Below are positions 24,278-31,949 of a stretch of DNA of 64,000 nt, one piece after another. The notes below the pieces were generated by a model. The model saw nothing but the letters and a program-made list of their open reading frames with translations, was not told where the DNA came from and made no database searches. Every line of letters starts with the position of its first letter. Positions within the stretch are counted from its first letter, which is position 1. A program made the translations under genes and the position numbers. Source of the stretch: Ruminococcus sp. NK3A76 (lineage in GTDB: Bacteria; Bacillota; Clostridia; Oscillospirales; Ruminococcaceae); contig NZ_JMMA01000002.1 in assembly GCF_000686125.1 (NCBI RefSeq), forward strand, positions 2,480,001 to 2,544,000. The letters run 5' to 3'.

Positions 24278-24371
24278 TAAAATCAAAGCTCACTACCGTT
24301 AAGTAATGAGCTTTGATTCCCTATAGAATTATGAAAGGATCATGTAAATGATCTCGTGTATTTCTTACTGT
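24278..24371 (-). ncRNA. Candidate csRNA-like small RNA, copy A
   Basis: Minus strand, about 94 nt. The -10 is TATTAT (24378-24383) with no -35 hexamer but a GTTCAT-N5-GTTCAC repeat in its place. The RNA has a GATCAT-TTAC-ATGATC hairpin overlapping UCCUUUCAU, which is complementary to AUGAAAGGA-type ribosome sites, and ends in a 14-bp stem (TCAAAGCTCATTAC/GTAGTGAGCTTTGA) followed by TTTTAG. It contains no start codon with a ribosome site. Confidence 0.55.
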
Positions 24372-24919
24372 AGCTATATAATAACACCCCAACGTGAACC
24401 GAATATGAACTGGAGAGACATATTTCGGACTTTTTGAGATTGTTGGCGTAAAAATAAATTTGTTCCTTAAACGTTTTTTTGTATACATTTCACTATTTGG
24501 TAATTGTTTATACAAAAGGCAATGCGGAATCAAATGCAGAATTAAGAATGCACGGTGCTTCGCAAATGCATAATTAAGAATGCATAATGCATAATTGAGG
24601 TGTGCGCCGTTGGCGCACGAAATGCCCATTCGGGCAGCCGCCTGACGGCGGCATTTGGGGGCTTTGCGGTCGCCCCAGCGTCGGCATAGCCGCCGCTCAC
24701 CCTTTCGCAATGTCGTCTTCCACATTATATAAAAAGGCAAGCCGCCTGACACTGATGCACAATGCATAATCAAGCTGAGCCTGCAATAAACCACCAGAGC
24801 AATCAAATAACAAGCAAACTTTTCGACACCGCCGCACAAAGTCCCATGGTTCGGCACACCGTATATGCGGCGGTACACGGCCCGTCCGGCCCTAGGACCC
24901 CGTCCGGCCCTAGGACAAA
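24283..24919. repeat. 637-bp tandem repeat, first unit
   Basis: Repeated directly and without visible difference at 24920-25556. Each unit contains one small-RNA candidate, its regulator box, a GCATAAT array, GC-rich island modules and a CCGCCGCA/TGCGGCGG hairpin. Open frames in the unit are not genes: they cross the hairpins and repeats and lack ribosome sites. Confidence 0.85.
24394..24410 (-). promoter_or_regulatory. Direct-repeat regulator box, copy A
   Basis: GTTCAT-ATTCG-GTTCAC on the minus strand, an 11-bp-spaced direct repeat as bound by OmpR/PhoB-type dimers. It ends 10 bases upstream of the -10. Confidence 0.55.
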
Positions 24920-25008
24920 TCAAAGCTCACTACCGTTAAGTAATGAGCTTTGATTCCCTATAGAATTATGAAAGGATCATGTAAATGATCTCGTGTATTT
25001 CTTACTGT
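24915..25008 (-). ncRNA. Candidate csRNA-like small RNA, copy B
   Basis: Same RNA sequence as copy A, shifted by 637 bases. The tract after the terminator stem is TTTGTCC rather than TTTTAG, so termination may be weaker. Confidence 0.5.
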
Positions 25009-25556
25009 AGCTATATAATAACACCCCAACGTGAACCGAATATGAACTGGAGAGACATATTTCGGACTTTTTGAGATTGTTGGCGTAAAAATAAATTTGT
25101 TCCTTAAACGTTTTTTTGTATACATTTCACTATTTGGTAATTGTTTATACAAAAGGCAATGCGGAATCAAATGCAGAATTAAGAATGCACGGTGCTTCGC
25201 AAATGCATAATTAAGAATGCATAATGCATAATTGAGGTGTGCGCCGTTGGCGCACGAAATGCCCATTCGGGCAGCCGCCTGACGGCGGCATTTGGGGGCT
25301 TTGCGGTCGCCCCAGCGTCGGCATAGCCGCCGCTCACCCTTTCGCAATGTCGTCTTCCACATTATATAAAAAGGCAAGCCGCCTGACACTGATGCACAAT
25401 GCATAATCAAGCTGAGCCTGCAATAAACCACCAGAGCAATCAAATAACAAGCAAACTTTTCGACACCGCCGCACAAAGTCCCATGGTTCGGCACACCGTA
25501 TATGCGGCGGTACACGGCCCGTCCGGCCCTAGGACCCCGTCCGGCCCTAGGACAAA
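24920..25556. repeat. 637-bp tandem repeat, second unit
   Basis: Apparently identical to 24283-24919. A third unit begins at 25557 but diverges after about 60 bases, where a structured insert starts. Confidence 0.85.
25031..25047 (-). promoter_or_regulatory. Direct-repeat regulator box, copy B
   Basis: GTTCAT-ATTCG-GTTCAC, identical to copy A and at the same distance from its -10. Confidence 0.55.
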
Positions 25557-25771
25557 TCAAAGCTCACTACCGTTAAGTAATGAGCTTTGATTCCCTATAG
25601 AATTATGAAAGGATCATGAAAATGATCTGTGTTGATAAATCGTAAAACCTAAAGCTGTGTAAGCATTTGACCTATAAGCTCTCAGCGGTGGGGTGACCGC
25701 TATAAAGGGAAGAACGAACCTTTAGGTTTGAGCTTTAGGTTTTACCGTTTATCAACGCTTTCCCTTGCTGT
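25552..25771 (-). ncRNA. Candidate csRNA-like small RNA, long copy C
   Basis: Same promoter box, -10, anti-Shine-Dalgarno tract and terminator stem as the other copies, but about 220 nt because a 126-base structured segment lies in the 5' part. The small hairpin is kept with a changed loop (GATCAT-TTTC-ATGATC). Confidence 0.48.
25631..25756. repeat. Insert with 26-bp inverted ends inside small RNA copy C
   Basis: The arms GTTGATAAATCGTAAAACCT... (25631-25656) and its near-exact reverse complement (25731-25756) match at 24 of 26 positions. Inside are AACCT-AA-AGGTT and AGCGGT/ACCGCT hairpins. It could be a MITE inserted in the RNA gene or a functional extra domain. Confidence 0.65.
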
Positions 25772-25793
25772 GATTATATAATAACACCCCAAC

Positions 25794-25810
25794 GTGAACC
25801 GAATATGAAC
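25794..25810 (-). promoter_or_regulatory. Direct-repeat regulator box, copy C
   Basis: GTTCAT-ATTCG-GTTCAC, as in copies A and B. Confidence 0.55.
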
Positions 25811-25899
25811 TGGAGAGACATATTTCGTACTTTTGGCAAGAATAAACGTAAAAAAATCAGCGAGATGTACGGACTTCTTTTGTACATATTGCACAACAC

Positions 25900-26100
25900 T
25901 TCGCAAATGCATAATAATGCATAATTGAGGTGTGCGCCGTTGGCGCACGAGATGCCCTTTCGGGCGGTATGTGATTGGGGGCGGTTTTCCTTCAAGGGTG
26001 CTCTCTCGCTCTCAGGGGGTACACGAGGGGCTTTGCGGTCGCCCCAGCGTCGGCATAGCCGCCGCTCACCCTTTCGCAGATGCGTTATCCGCATTATAAA
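25900..26100. repeat. Mosaic repeat island between small RNA copies C and D
   Basis: GCATAAT array, GCGCCGTTGGCGC hairpin, ATGCCCTTTCGGGCGG, GTGCTCTCTCGCTCTCA and GCGGTCGCCCCAGCG modules. It is related to, but rearranged from, the island inside the 637-bp units. Confidence 0.6.
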
Positions 26101-26282
26101 AAAAGCAAGCCGCCTGACACTGATGCACAATGCATGATCAAGCTAAGCCTGCAATAAACCACCAAAGCAATCAAATAATAAGCAAACATTTCGACACCGC
26201 CGCACAAAGCCCCATGGTTCGGCACACCGTATATGCGGCGGTACACGGCCCGTCCGGCCCTAGGACCCCGTCCGGCCCTAGG

Positions 26283-26376
26283 ACAAATCAAAGCTCACTA
26301 CCGTTAAGTAATGAGCTTTGATTCCCTATAGAATTATGAAAGGATCATGTTAATGATCTCGTGTATTTCTTACTGT
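26283..26376 (-). ncRNA. Candidate csRNA-like small RNA, copy D
   Basis: About 94 nt, the same length as A and B, with the small-hairpin loop changed to TTAA while the stem is intact. Its promoter box is the most regular of the four. It points away from the response-regulator gene at 26536. Confidence 0.52.
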
Positions 26377-26398
26377 AGCTATATAATAACACCCCAAC

Positions 26399-26415
26399 GT
26401 GAACCGAATGTGAAC
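26399..26415 (-). promoter_or_regulatory. Direct-repeat regulator box, copy D
   Basis: GTTCAC-ATTCG-GTTCAC, a perfect hexamer repeat with an 11-bp period. It lies about 120 bases upstream of the divergent OmpR-type regulator gene, so it could also serve autoregulation. Confidence 0.6.
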
Positions 26416-26535
26416 TATGGGGCATATCACAAAGCTTTTTAATAAATAAACGTAAAATCTTCCCCAAAAAATCAGACGCAATTTGTGCATAACGCACAAC
26501 CATTATAAAAATACCTCAGAAAAGGAGAAATCAAT

Positions 26536-27213
26536 ATGTTTCAGATACTCGTAGTAGAAGATGACGCCAGCCTGCGCCGTCTTATGTCAGCAGCACTCAA
26601 ACAGCACGGCTATACCCCCTATACAGCCAACGACGGTGTGGAAGCTCTCGACCTGCTCGATAAGACAAATATCGACATGATAATATCAGACATAATGATG
26701 CCTAACATGGACGGCTATGAGCTTACAAGACAGCTGCGCCGTGCAGGGTTCAATATGCCTATCCTTATGGTGACAGCCAAGGAAGCCTTTGAGGACAAGC
26801 AGGAGGGCTTTATGGCCGGCACTGACGACTATATGGTAAAGCCGATAGACATAAACGAGATGATACTGCGTGTGGGTGCACTGCTTCGGCGTGCAAAGCT
26901 CGCATCTGACAAAAAGCTCACTATAGGCTCGTGCGTGCTCGATTACGATGCCGTGTCTATCTCTGTCGGCGGAGGCCCTTCGCAGACGATTCCGCAGAAG
27001 GAGTTCATGCTGCTTTTCAAGCTGCTCTCCTACCCTGACAAGATATTCACACGCCGTGAGCTGCTCGATGAGATATGGGGCATGGATCACGATGTTGATG
27101 AGAGAACTGTCGATGTTCACGTCAAGCGTGTCAGAGAGCGCTACCGTGACTGCGATGATTTTGAGATAGTCACAGTACGAGGACTTGGGTACAAGGCAAA
27201 GAAGCTCAAATAA
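26536..27213 (+). CDS. OmpR-family response regulator
   Basis: A 225-residue regulator: receiver domain with acidic pair D9-D10, phospho-acceptor D52 (IISDIMMPNMDGYE), T80 and K102 (VKPIDI); C-terminal winged helix with RELLDEIWGMDHDVDERTVDVHVKRVRERY and the wing RGLGYK. AAAAGGAG lies 8 bases before the start. The nearest kinase on the same strand is at 28992, after a secreted FN3 protein. Four 11-bp-period direct repeats upstream (24.4-26.4 kb) are plausible binding sites, which makes it the candidate controller of the small RNA family. Confidence 0.92.
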   Translation: MFQILVVEDDASLRRLMSAALKQHGYTPYTANDGVEALDLLDKTNIDMIISDIMMPNMDGYELTRQLRRAGFNMPILMVTAKEAFEDKQEGFMAGTDDYMVKPIDINEMILRVGALLRRAKLASDKKLTIGSCVLDYDAVSISVGGGPSQTIPQKEFMLLFKLLSYPDKIFTRRELLDEIWGMDHDVDERTVDVHVKRVRERYRDCDDFEIVTVRGLGYKAKKLK

Positions 27214-27217
27214 GTTT

Positions 27218-27330
27218 CAGGTAACAGGCTATATTCAGGTAACAGGTTACAGGTGTGGTGCGCCTGCGGCGGATATTTTAAAGACCCCTCCGCCCCTTCG
27301 GGGCACCTCCCCTGTTAGGGGAGGCTATCT
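27218..27330. repeat. Heptamer array and GC-rich module
   Basis: TTCAGGTAACAGG heptamers, then CCTCCGCCCCTTCGGGGCACCTCCCCTGTTAGGGGAGG, a module found again near 37605. Confidence 0.65.
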
Positions 27331-27370
27331 TTGCCTGTCTTAAATATCCCAAATAAACCGGTGGGCTTTT

Positions 27371-27575
27371 CAAAACAAGCAAAACAAGCAAATGGTTGTT
27401 TTGCTTTCCCAAAACAAGCAAAACAAGCTGTATATGTATATGTATATGTATATGTAAATGTAAATGCTAATGCATATGTAAATGTCAATGCAAATGACTA
27501 TGTGAATGAAGACGAAGATGAAGACGTGAATGTCTCTTTTCGTCTTCTTTGTCTTCTTCGTCTTTTTTGTCGTCG
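27371..27575. repeat. Microsatellite cluster
   Basis: In order: AAAACAAGC repeats interrupted by an inverted piece, about ten degenerate TATATG/TAAATG hexamers, a GAAGACGAAGATGAAGAC purine run, and its pyrimidine counterpart built on GTCTTCTT. An open frame runs through it only because of the hexamer periodicity. No gene was seen in 27214-27697. Confidence 0.7.
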
Positions 27576-27621
27576 TCAGGTCAGTAAGTCAGTTGTCTTT
27601 CTTTTGTCGGTCAGAGATATA

Positions 27622-27650
27622 TTGACAGGAATGCTCAGATATAGTATAAT
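27622..27650 (+). promoter_or_regulatory. Consensus sigma-A promoter of the FN3 gene
   Basis: TTGACA, 17 bases, TATAAT: a full consensus match 48 bases before the start codon. Confidence 0.88.
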
Positions 27651-27697
27651 AACATATGGAATAAATACCCAACATCCCACTTTCAAGGAGGAAAAAT

Positions 27698-28474
27698 ATG
27701 AAAAAGGCTATCATAACCACATTTGCAGCTCTTATAATGGCTGCTTCTCAGGCTTTGCCTGCGGCGGACACATTCACCGCTTTCACTTCGGACACTGCTG
27801 TGACAGCTCATGCTGCTGACTACACGCCTGCAAAGATAAACAGCCTGAGCGCCAAGGCCTCATACACCAAGGTCACACTCAGCTGGGCTGAGATATCAGG
27901 TGCAAACGGCTACAGGGTCTACATCTATGATGCAAAGACCAAAAAATACAAAAAGCTGACTACAATATCAGGCAGCAGCACCGCATCATACAAGGTGACA
28001 GGCCTGACCCCGGCAACAGGCTACAGATTCAAGGTAAGAGCCTACCGCAAGGTGAACGGCAAGACCTACTGGGGCAAGACCGCCGCTATAAGCGTCACCA
28101 CCAAGAGCTATACGCCTGCACAGGTCAAGGGCGTGAGCGCAACTCCCTTTACAGATACGGCAGGGGCGCTCAGCTGGACAAAGGTCGCAAACGCCAACGG
28201 CTATCGGGTATATGTCTACAACACAGCCACTAAGAAATACAAAAAGGTCGCTACCGTTTCGGGCGGCGACAACACAAACTATGATATAACAGGTCTGAAA
28301 GCATTAACGAGCTACAGATACAAGGTAAGGGCATACCGCAAAGCAGGCGGAAAGACCTACTGGGGCAAGCCCAGCAAGGCGGTGACGCTTACCACCTATC
28401 ATGAAGACAATTGGGGTGAAGTATACGGCCCCGATGATTGGGGCGTTTTACCTCCGGGAAATCCTGTGTATTAA
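27698..28474 (+). CDS. Secreted protein with two fibronectin type III domains
   Basis: A 258-residue protein with a signal peptide (KKAIITTFAALIMAASQALPAAD; the mature part probably begins near HAADYTP, residue 44). Two FN3-like domains follow at about 45-138 and 142-235, each with LSW, NGYRVYxY and YRFKVRAYRK..GKTYWGK; the repeats are closely alike. The short tail is acidic and Trp/Pro-rich. No anchor or catalytic domain. AAGGAGG lies 8 bases upstream. A consensus promoter and a terminator make it a strong single-gene unit, placed between a response regulator and a kinase. Confidence 0.88.
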   Translation: MKKAIITTFAALIMAASQALPAADTFTAFTSDTAVTAHAADYTPAKINSLSAKASYTKVTLSWAEISGANGYRVYIYDAKTKKYKKLTTISGSSTASYKVTGLTPATGYRFKVRAYRKVNGKTYWGKTAAISVTTKSYTPAQVKGVSATPFTDTAGALSWTKVANANGYRVYVYNTATKKYKKVATVSGGDNTNYDITGLKALTSYRYKVRAYRKAGGKTYWGKPSKAVTLTTYHEDNWGEVYGPDDWGVLPPGNPVY

Positions 28475-28482
28475 TAACTCAC

Positions 28483-28517
28483 AAGCACCTACCCTCACAA
28501 GTAGGTGCTTATGTTTG
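28483..28517 (+). terminator. Terminator of the FN3 gene
   Basis: AAGCACCTAC and GTAGGTGCTT form a 10-bp stem with an 8-base loop, followed by ATGTTTG. The T run is weak. Confidence 0.7.
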
Positions 28518-28623
28518 CTATTTTCATATATATAGTATACCTGTATGTTTGTTGCATAGTAACTCAGCAAATATCCGTATGCTTTGCCGATTGCTTTTTT
28601 GGCTAAAATATGTTATCATATAG

Positions 28624-28980
28624 TTGAAGAAGAAGACAGCCTCCCCCGAAATGGGGAGGTGTCTCCCCGAAGGGGGATTTAGCCGGTGGATAGCTTACGA
28701 CTTAGCTTCGAGAGTAGTCTCTCGTTATCCTACGGTACGGGTTGGGGGTGTGCAAGCCCTATGGTATAGCTTCAAGGATAGTCTCTCGTTAATCCTACGC
28801 TACGGTAGGGGGGCTTTCCGGTCGCCCCCCTGCTCCGGCTTCGCCTTCGCCACCCCCTTCGGGTGAATAGCCGAGGGTTTTGTTGAAATCGTCAGGCCAG
28901 CAGGCCGTATGGCCATATGCGCCGTCAGGCGCACCGCAACTGTTACCTGTTACCTGTAACCTGTTACCTGGCTTTAGAGA
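28624..28980. repeat. Mosaic repeat island
   Basis: GC-rich modules (CCTCCCCGAAATGGGGAGG hairpin, CGAAGGGGGATTTAGCCG, repeated CGAGAGTAGTCTCTCGTTATCC, CCCCCTGCTCCGGCTTCGCC, ATGGCCATATGCGCCGTCAGGC) end in a CCTGTTA heptamer array just before the kinase start. No gene. Confidence 0.7.
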
Positions 28981-28991
28981 GTGGTGTATTT

Positions 28992-30413
28992 ATGAGTAAA
29001 AAATCAGAAAAAAAGCGGCTTGCCGTGTCGCTGCAGTTCAAGCTGGCGGCAATGGTGTTCGGAATAATGGTGGTGTCGGCGTGTGTTTCGATAACGGTCA
29101 TGATACTTATCTTTGCGCCTATAATGAGAAACAACGCACAGACGCAGATAGAGGCTGTCGGCTCGTCTATCAGGATACTCTCCGGCGAGGAGGCTGACAT
29201 TTCCGACGAGGACGACCCGAAGAAGGAAAAGGACAAGGAAACAAAAGAATCCGCCTCGAAGAAGAAGAATGACTATACCGCTGACGAGATAGTCATGCTT
29301 ACCACCAACAACGCATTCAGCGTCACCAAGATAGAGGAAGACTCAAAGGACTACAACAGATACAAGCTCGATATCGACGAGGCCGACGGCGAGATAATAA
29401 GTGTCAGCTCAAACGGCCTTTTCCCGAGCATCACCGCCTATATGAAGGTAAAGGACAGCTACTACCGGTTTGATTCCTTTACAAGCTCGGGTACTTACTG
29501 GGTGGCGAGCATAATTATCCTTGTATCCTTCCTTGCGGCTATCATAATGGGTACTATACTTACCGGTATCCTATCAAGGCTGATGCTGAAGCCGCTCGAT
29601 GACCTGTCTGTCGCTACGGCGGAGATAACGAGAGGTAACTTCAGGGTGCAGGTGCCTGTGCCTAACAGCAAGGAGTACGCTCCCCTTATCAAGAGCTTTA
29701 ATAAAATGGCGAAGGAGCTCGCAGGCATAGAAACGCTGCGCGGCGACTTTATCAGCAACGTTTCCCACGAGTTCAAGACACCGCTCGCATCTATCCAGGG
29801 CTTTGCAAAGCTCTTGCAGGACAAGAGCCTGGGCGAGGAGGAGCGTGCAGAGTACACCGAGATAATAATCGAGGAGACTACACGCCTTACCAAGCTCGCA
29901 GCTAATATCCTCAACCTCACAAGAGTTGAGAACCAGCAGACGATAGGCAAGAAAAAGCGCTTCTCGCTCGATGAGCAGATAAGAAAGATAGTGCTGATGC
30001 TCGAACACAGCTGGAGCAAGAAAGACATTGATATGCGCATAGAGCTTGACGACATATACTACGTCGGCAACGAGGAGCTCATGGCGCAGATATGGCAGAA
30101 CATCATAAACAACGCCATAAAATTCACCCCCGAGGAGGGCGTTATCAGCGTTACCCTTGTAAGAGGCGAGAAGAATATCCTCTGCAAGATATTCAACAGC
30201 GGCCCTCAGATACCGCCGCAGGTCAAGGCGCATATTTTTGATAAATTCTACCAGGGCGACAAATCAAGAGCCACCGAGGGCAACGGATTAGGCCTTGCGC
30301 TTGTAAAGCGTGTGGTAGATCTCTGCAACGGCAGGGTGTTTGCCGAAAATGTTAAGGAAGGCGGCGTATGCTTCACAGTCGAGCTGCCGTATGTTATAGA
30401 GGACATGATGTAA
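28992..30413 (+). CDS. Membrane sensor histidine kinase with HAMP domain
   Basis: A 473-residue kinase. TM1 about 17-44, an extracellular domain of about 125 residues with a very charged stretch (EEADISDEDDPKKEKDKETK), TM2 about 170-193, HAMP about 194-246, HisKA with H259 (NVSHEFKTPLAS), and an ATPase domain with NNAIKFTPEEG and a GNGLGLALVKRVV G box. I start at ATG 28992 (MSKKSEKK); an upstream frame comes from repeat sequence. It is probably the partner of the regulator at 26536. The next gene starts in the TAATG overlap. Confidence 0.9.
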   Translation: MSKKSEKKRLAVSLQFKLAAMVFGIMVVSACVSITVMILIFAPIMRNNAQTQIEAVGSSIRILSGEEADISDEDDPKKEKDKETKESASKKKNDYTADEIVMLTTNNAFSVTKIEEDSKDYNRYKLDIDEADGEIISVSSNGLFPSITAYMKVKDSYYRFDSFTSSGTYWVASIIILVSFLAAIIMGTILTGILSRLMLKPLDDLSVATAEITRGNFRVQVPVPNSKEYAPLIKSFNKMAKELAGIETLRGDFISNVSHEFKTPLASIQGFAKLLQDKSLGEEERAEYTEIIIEETTRLTKLAANILNLTRVENQQTIGKKKRFSLDEQIRKIVLMLEHSWSKKDIDMRIELDDIYYVGNEELMAQIWQNIINNAIKFTPEEGVISVTLVRGEKNILCKIFNSGPQIPPQVKAHIFDKFYQGDKSRATEGNGLGLALVKRVVDLCNGRVFAENVKEGGVCFTVELPYVIEDMM

Positions 30414-31048
30414 TGACAGACAGCGTAAGACACATATACATAGTACGCCACGGCGAGACGGACATGAACAAGGCAGAGCGCTTGCAAGGCCACATAGACT
30501 GCGAGCTCAATGACAAGGGCATAGCAGATGCCAGGGCATCATATGAGCTTTTCAAGGCGGCAGGCATCAGCTTTGATAAGGTGTATTCCTCTCCCCTTAA
30601 GCGTGCTGTGCAGACAGCAGAGATAATCTCCGGCGGCAGGCAGGTCTGCCCCGAGCCGCTGATAATAGAAATGGACTTTGGCAGCTACGAGGGGGTACAC
30701 TACAGCGGCATAGACGAGCCGATGTGGGCATTCTTCCACGACCCGGAGCACGCCCCTGCCCCTGACGGAGTAGAGCCGACAGCTCACATGACAGAGCGCA
30801 CAGGGCGCTTTATTGACCGGCTGCTTACAGAAGAAGACAAGAACGTGCTTATAGTCACCCACGGCATAGCCCTTCGCAGTCTGCTGTGGAACCTCTCCCC
30901 CGAGGAAGACAGAAGCAAGGTCTGGGGGGCAAAGATAACCAACTGCATAGTATATCATCTGACCGTCATAAACGGCGAGGTCGCATCGGTCGGCTACGAC
31001 GACGGGCTTTCCGTCAAGGTCAAGGGCGACACGAGCGGAGCGTTCTGA
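30413..31048 (+). CDS. Histidine phosphatase family protein (phosphoglycerate-mutase-like)
   Basis: A 211-residue protein. The motif YIVRHGETDMNKAERLQGH (catalytic His of RHG), the second catalytic region MDFGSYEGVHYSG (Glu), and LIVTHGIALRSLLW (second His) are all present. Family members act on small phosphometabolites; the substrate here is unknown. The start ATG at 30413 overlaps the kinase stop by one base, so it is translated with the kinase. Confidence 0.9.
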   Translation: MTDSVRHIYIVRHGETDMNKAERLQGHIDCELNDKGIADARASYELFKAAGISFDKVYSSPLKRAVQTAEIISGGRQVCPEPLIIEMDFGSYEGVHYSGIDEPMWAFFHDPEHAPAPDGVEPTAHMTERTGRFIDRLLTEEDKNVLIVTHGIALRSLLWNLSPEEDRSKVWGAKITNCIVYHLTVINGEVASVGYDDGLSVKVKGDTSGAF

Positions 31049-31061
31049 TGCAAGTGACAGG

Positions 31062-31640
31062 TGCATTTGCAATGCATAATGCATAATTGTGGTGTGCGGC
31101 TGCGCCGCTTATGCCCATTCGGGCAGAAACGCTGCGCTCAGTGAATAGTGAATAGTGAAAAATGAATAGTTGAGGTGCGGCAAAGCCGCATTTCCGAAGG
31201 GTCGAGGTAGCGCTTAGGCCGACAAGGTCGGCTCGAAAGCCCCTCGTGTACCCTATGGTAGCGAGAGAGCAGCCTTGAAGGAAAGCTGCCGTTGCGAAGG
31301 GGCGTGGGGGCGACCGCAAAGCCCCCACAATGTACCCTATGGGAGCGAGAGAGCCGCCTTTAAGGTAAACCTCTCCTACAGAATAGCTTCGAGGGTGGTC
31401 TCTCGCTATCCTCACGCTACAGTAGGGGGGCTTTCGCCACCCCTGCTCCGGCTTCGCCTTCGCCACCCCCTTCGGGGTGCAAACGCCGAGGGCTTTGCTG
31501 AAACCGTCCGACTGACAGGCCGATATGGCGCTCGTCTGCTTGCGCAGACAGCCAAGTTTCGCAAAGCGAAACTTGCAATAATCACCGCAGGCGCACCTTC
31601 ATTATGCATTATGCATTATGCATTGTTAAAGCATTATGCA
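31062..31640. repeat. Long mosaic repeat island with inverted GCATAAT ends
   Basis: The left edge is GCATAATGCATAATTG and the right edge is ATTATGCATTATGCATTATG, in opposite sense. Between are a GTGAATA array and duplicated GC-rich modules (GGGGGCGACCGCAAAGCCCC, CCTATGGTAGCGAGAGAGC twice, GCTTCGAGGGTGGTCTCTCGC). No gene with a ribosome site. Confidence 0.75.
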
Positions 31641-31670
31641 TTACAAAAAGTGTGATATTTTACCTAAACA

Positions 31671-31850
31671 TTAAGGCAACACCGCACGAAGATTGTGCGC
31701 AAATTGCGCAGTCAGCTTTTTCGTCAGATTGCACAGATTTTCCGAAGGAATACTACCGTATTTCAAGGAAAAAATGTGTAATATGACAGAAAAGATGCAA
31801 GTAAGTTGCGTACAAAGCCTTCAGGCGGTCTTTGTGCGGTGTTGCCTTAA
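31671..31850. repeat. Palindromic MITE-like element, copy 5
   Basis: TTAAGGCAACACCGCACGAAG to its reverse complement with TTAA on both sides (TA duplication possible). Nearly identical to copy 4 at 13.6 kb. It ends 17 bases upstream of the trkA -35 box. Confidence 0.85.
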
Positions 31851-31867
31851 TACTCTCCCACCCCTGA

Positions 31868-31896
31868 TTGACAATATCGGGAAAATGTGGTATAAT
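31868..31896 (+). promoter_or_regulatory. Consensus sigma-A promoter of trkA
   Basis: TTGACA, 17 bases, TATAAT, with TGG before the -10. The start codon is 54 bases downstream of the -10. Confidence 0.88.
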
Positions 31897-31949
31897 GTAT
31901 TGTTGTATGATCGGGCACCTCTGAAAACCCGAGTGAAAGGGGCAAGACA

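Noticed and set aside
24113-24300. Identification of the structured RNA as 6S or SRP RNA
   Set aside because: The closing stem is short, there is no clear large central bubble as in 6S RNA, and the SRP tetraloop region is absent.
24321-25560. Two identical 200-residue minus-strand open frames
   Set aside because: They arise from the tandem duplication, cross hairpins and heptamer repeats, have no ribosome site and resemble no protein.
27331-27819. 162-residue plus-strand frame rich in VYVYVNVNAN
   Set aside because: It is a translation of microsatellite DNA that runs out of frame into the FN3 signal peptide; no ribosome site.
31020-31466. 148-residue minus-strand frame over the repeat island
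   Set aside because: It includes translated heptamer arrays (NYALC, HYSLFT) that recur at many islands in different frames; no ribosome site.
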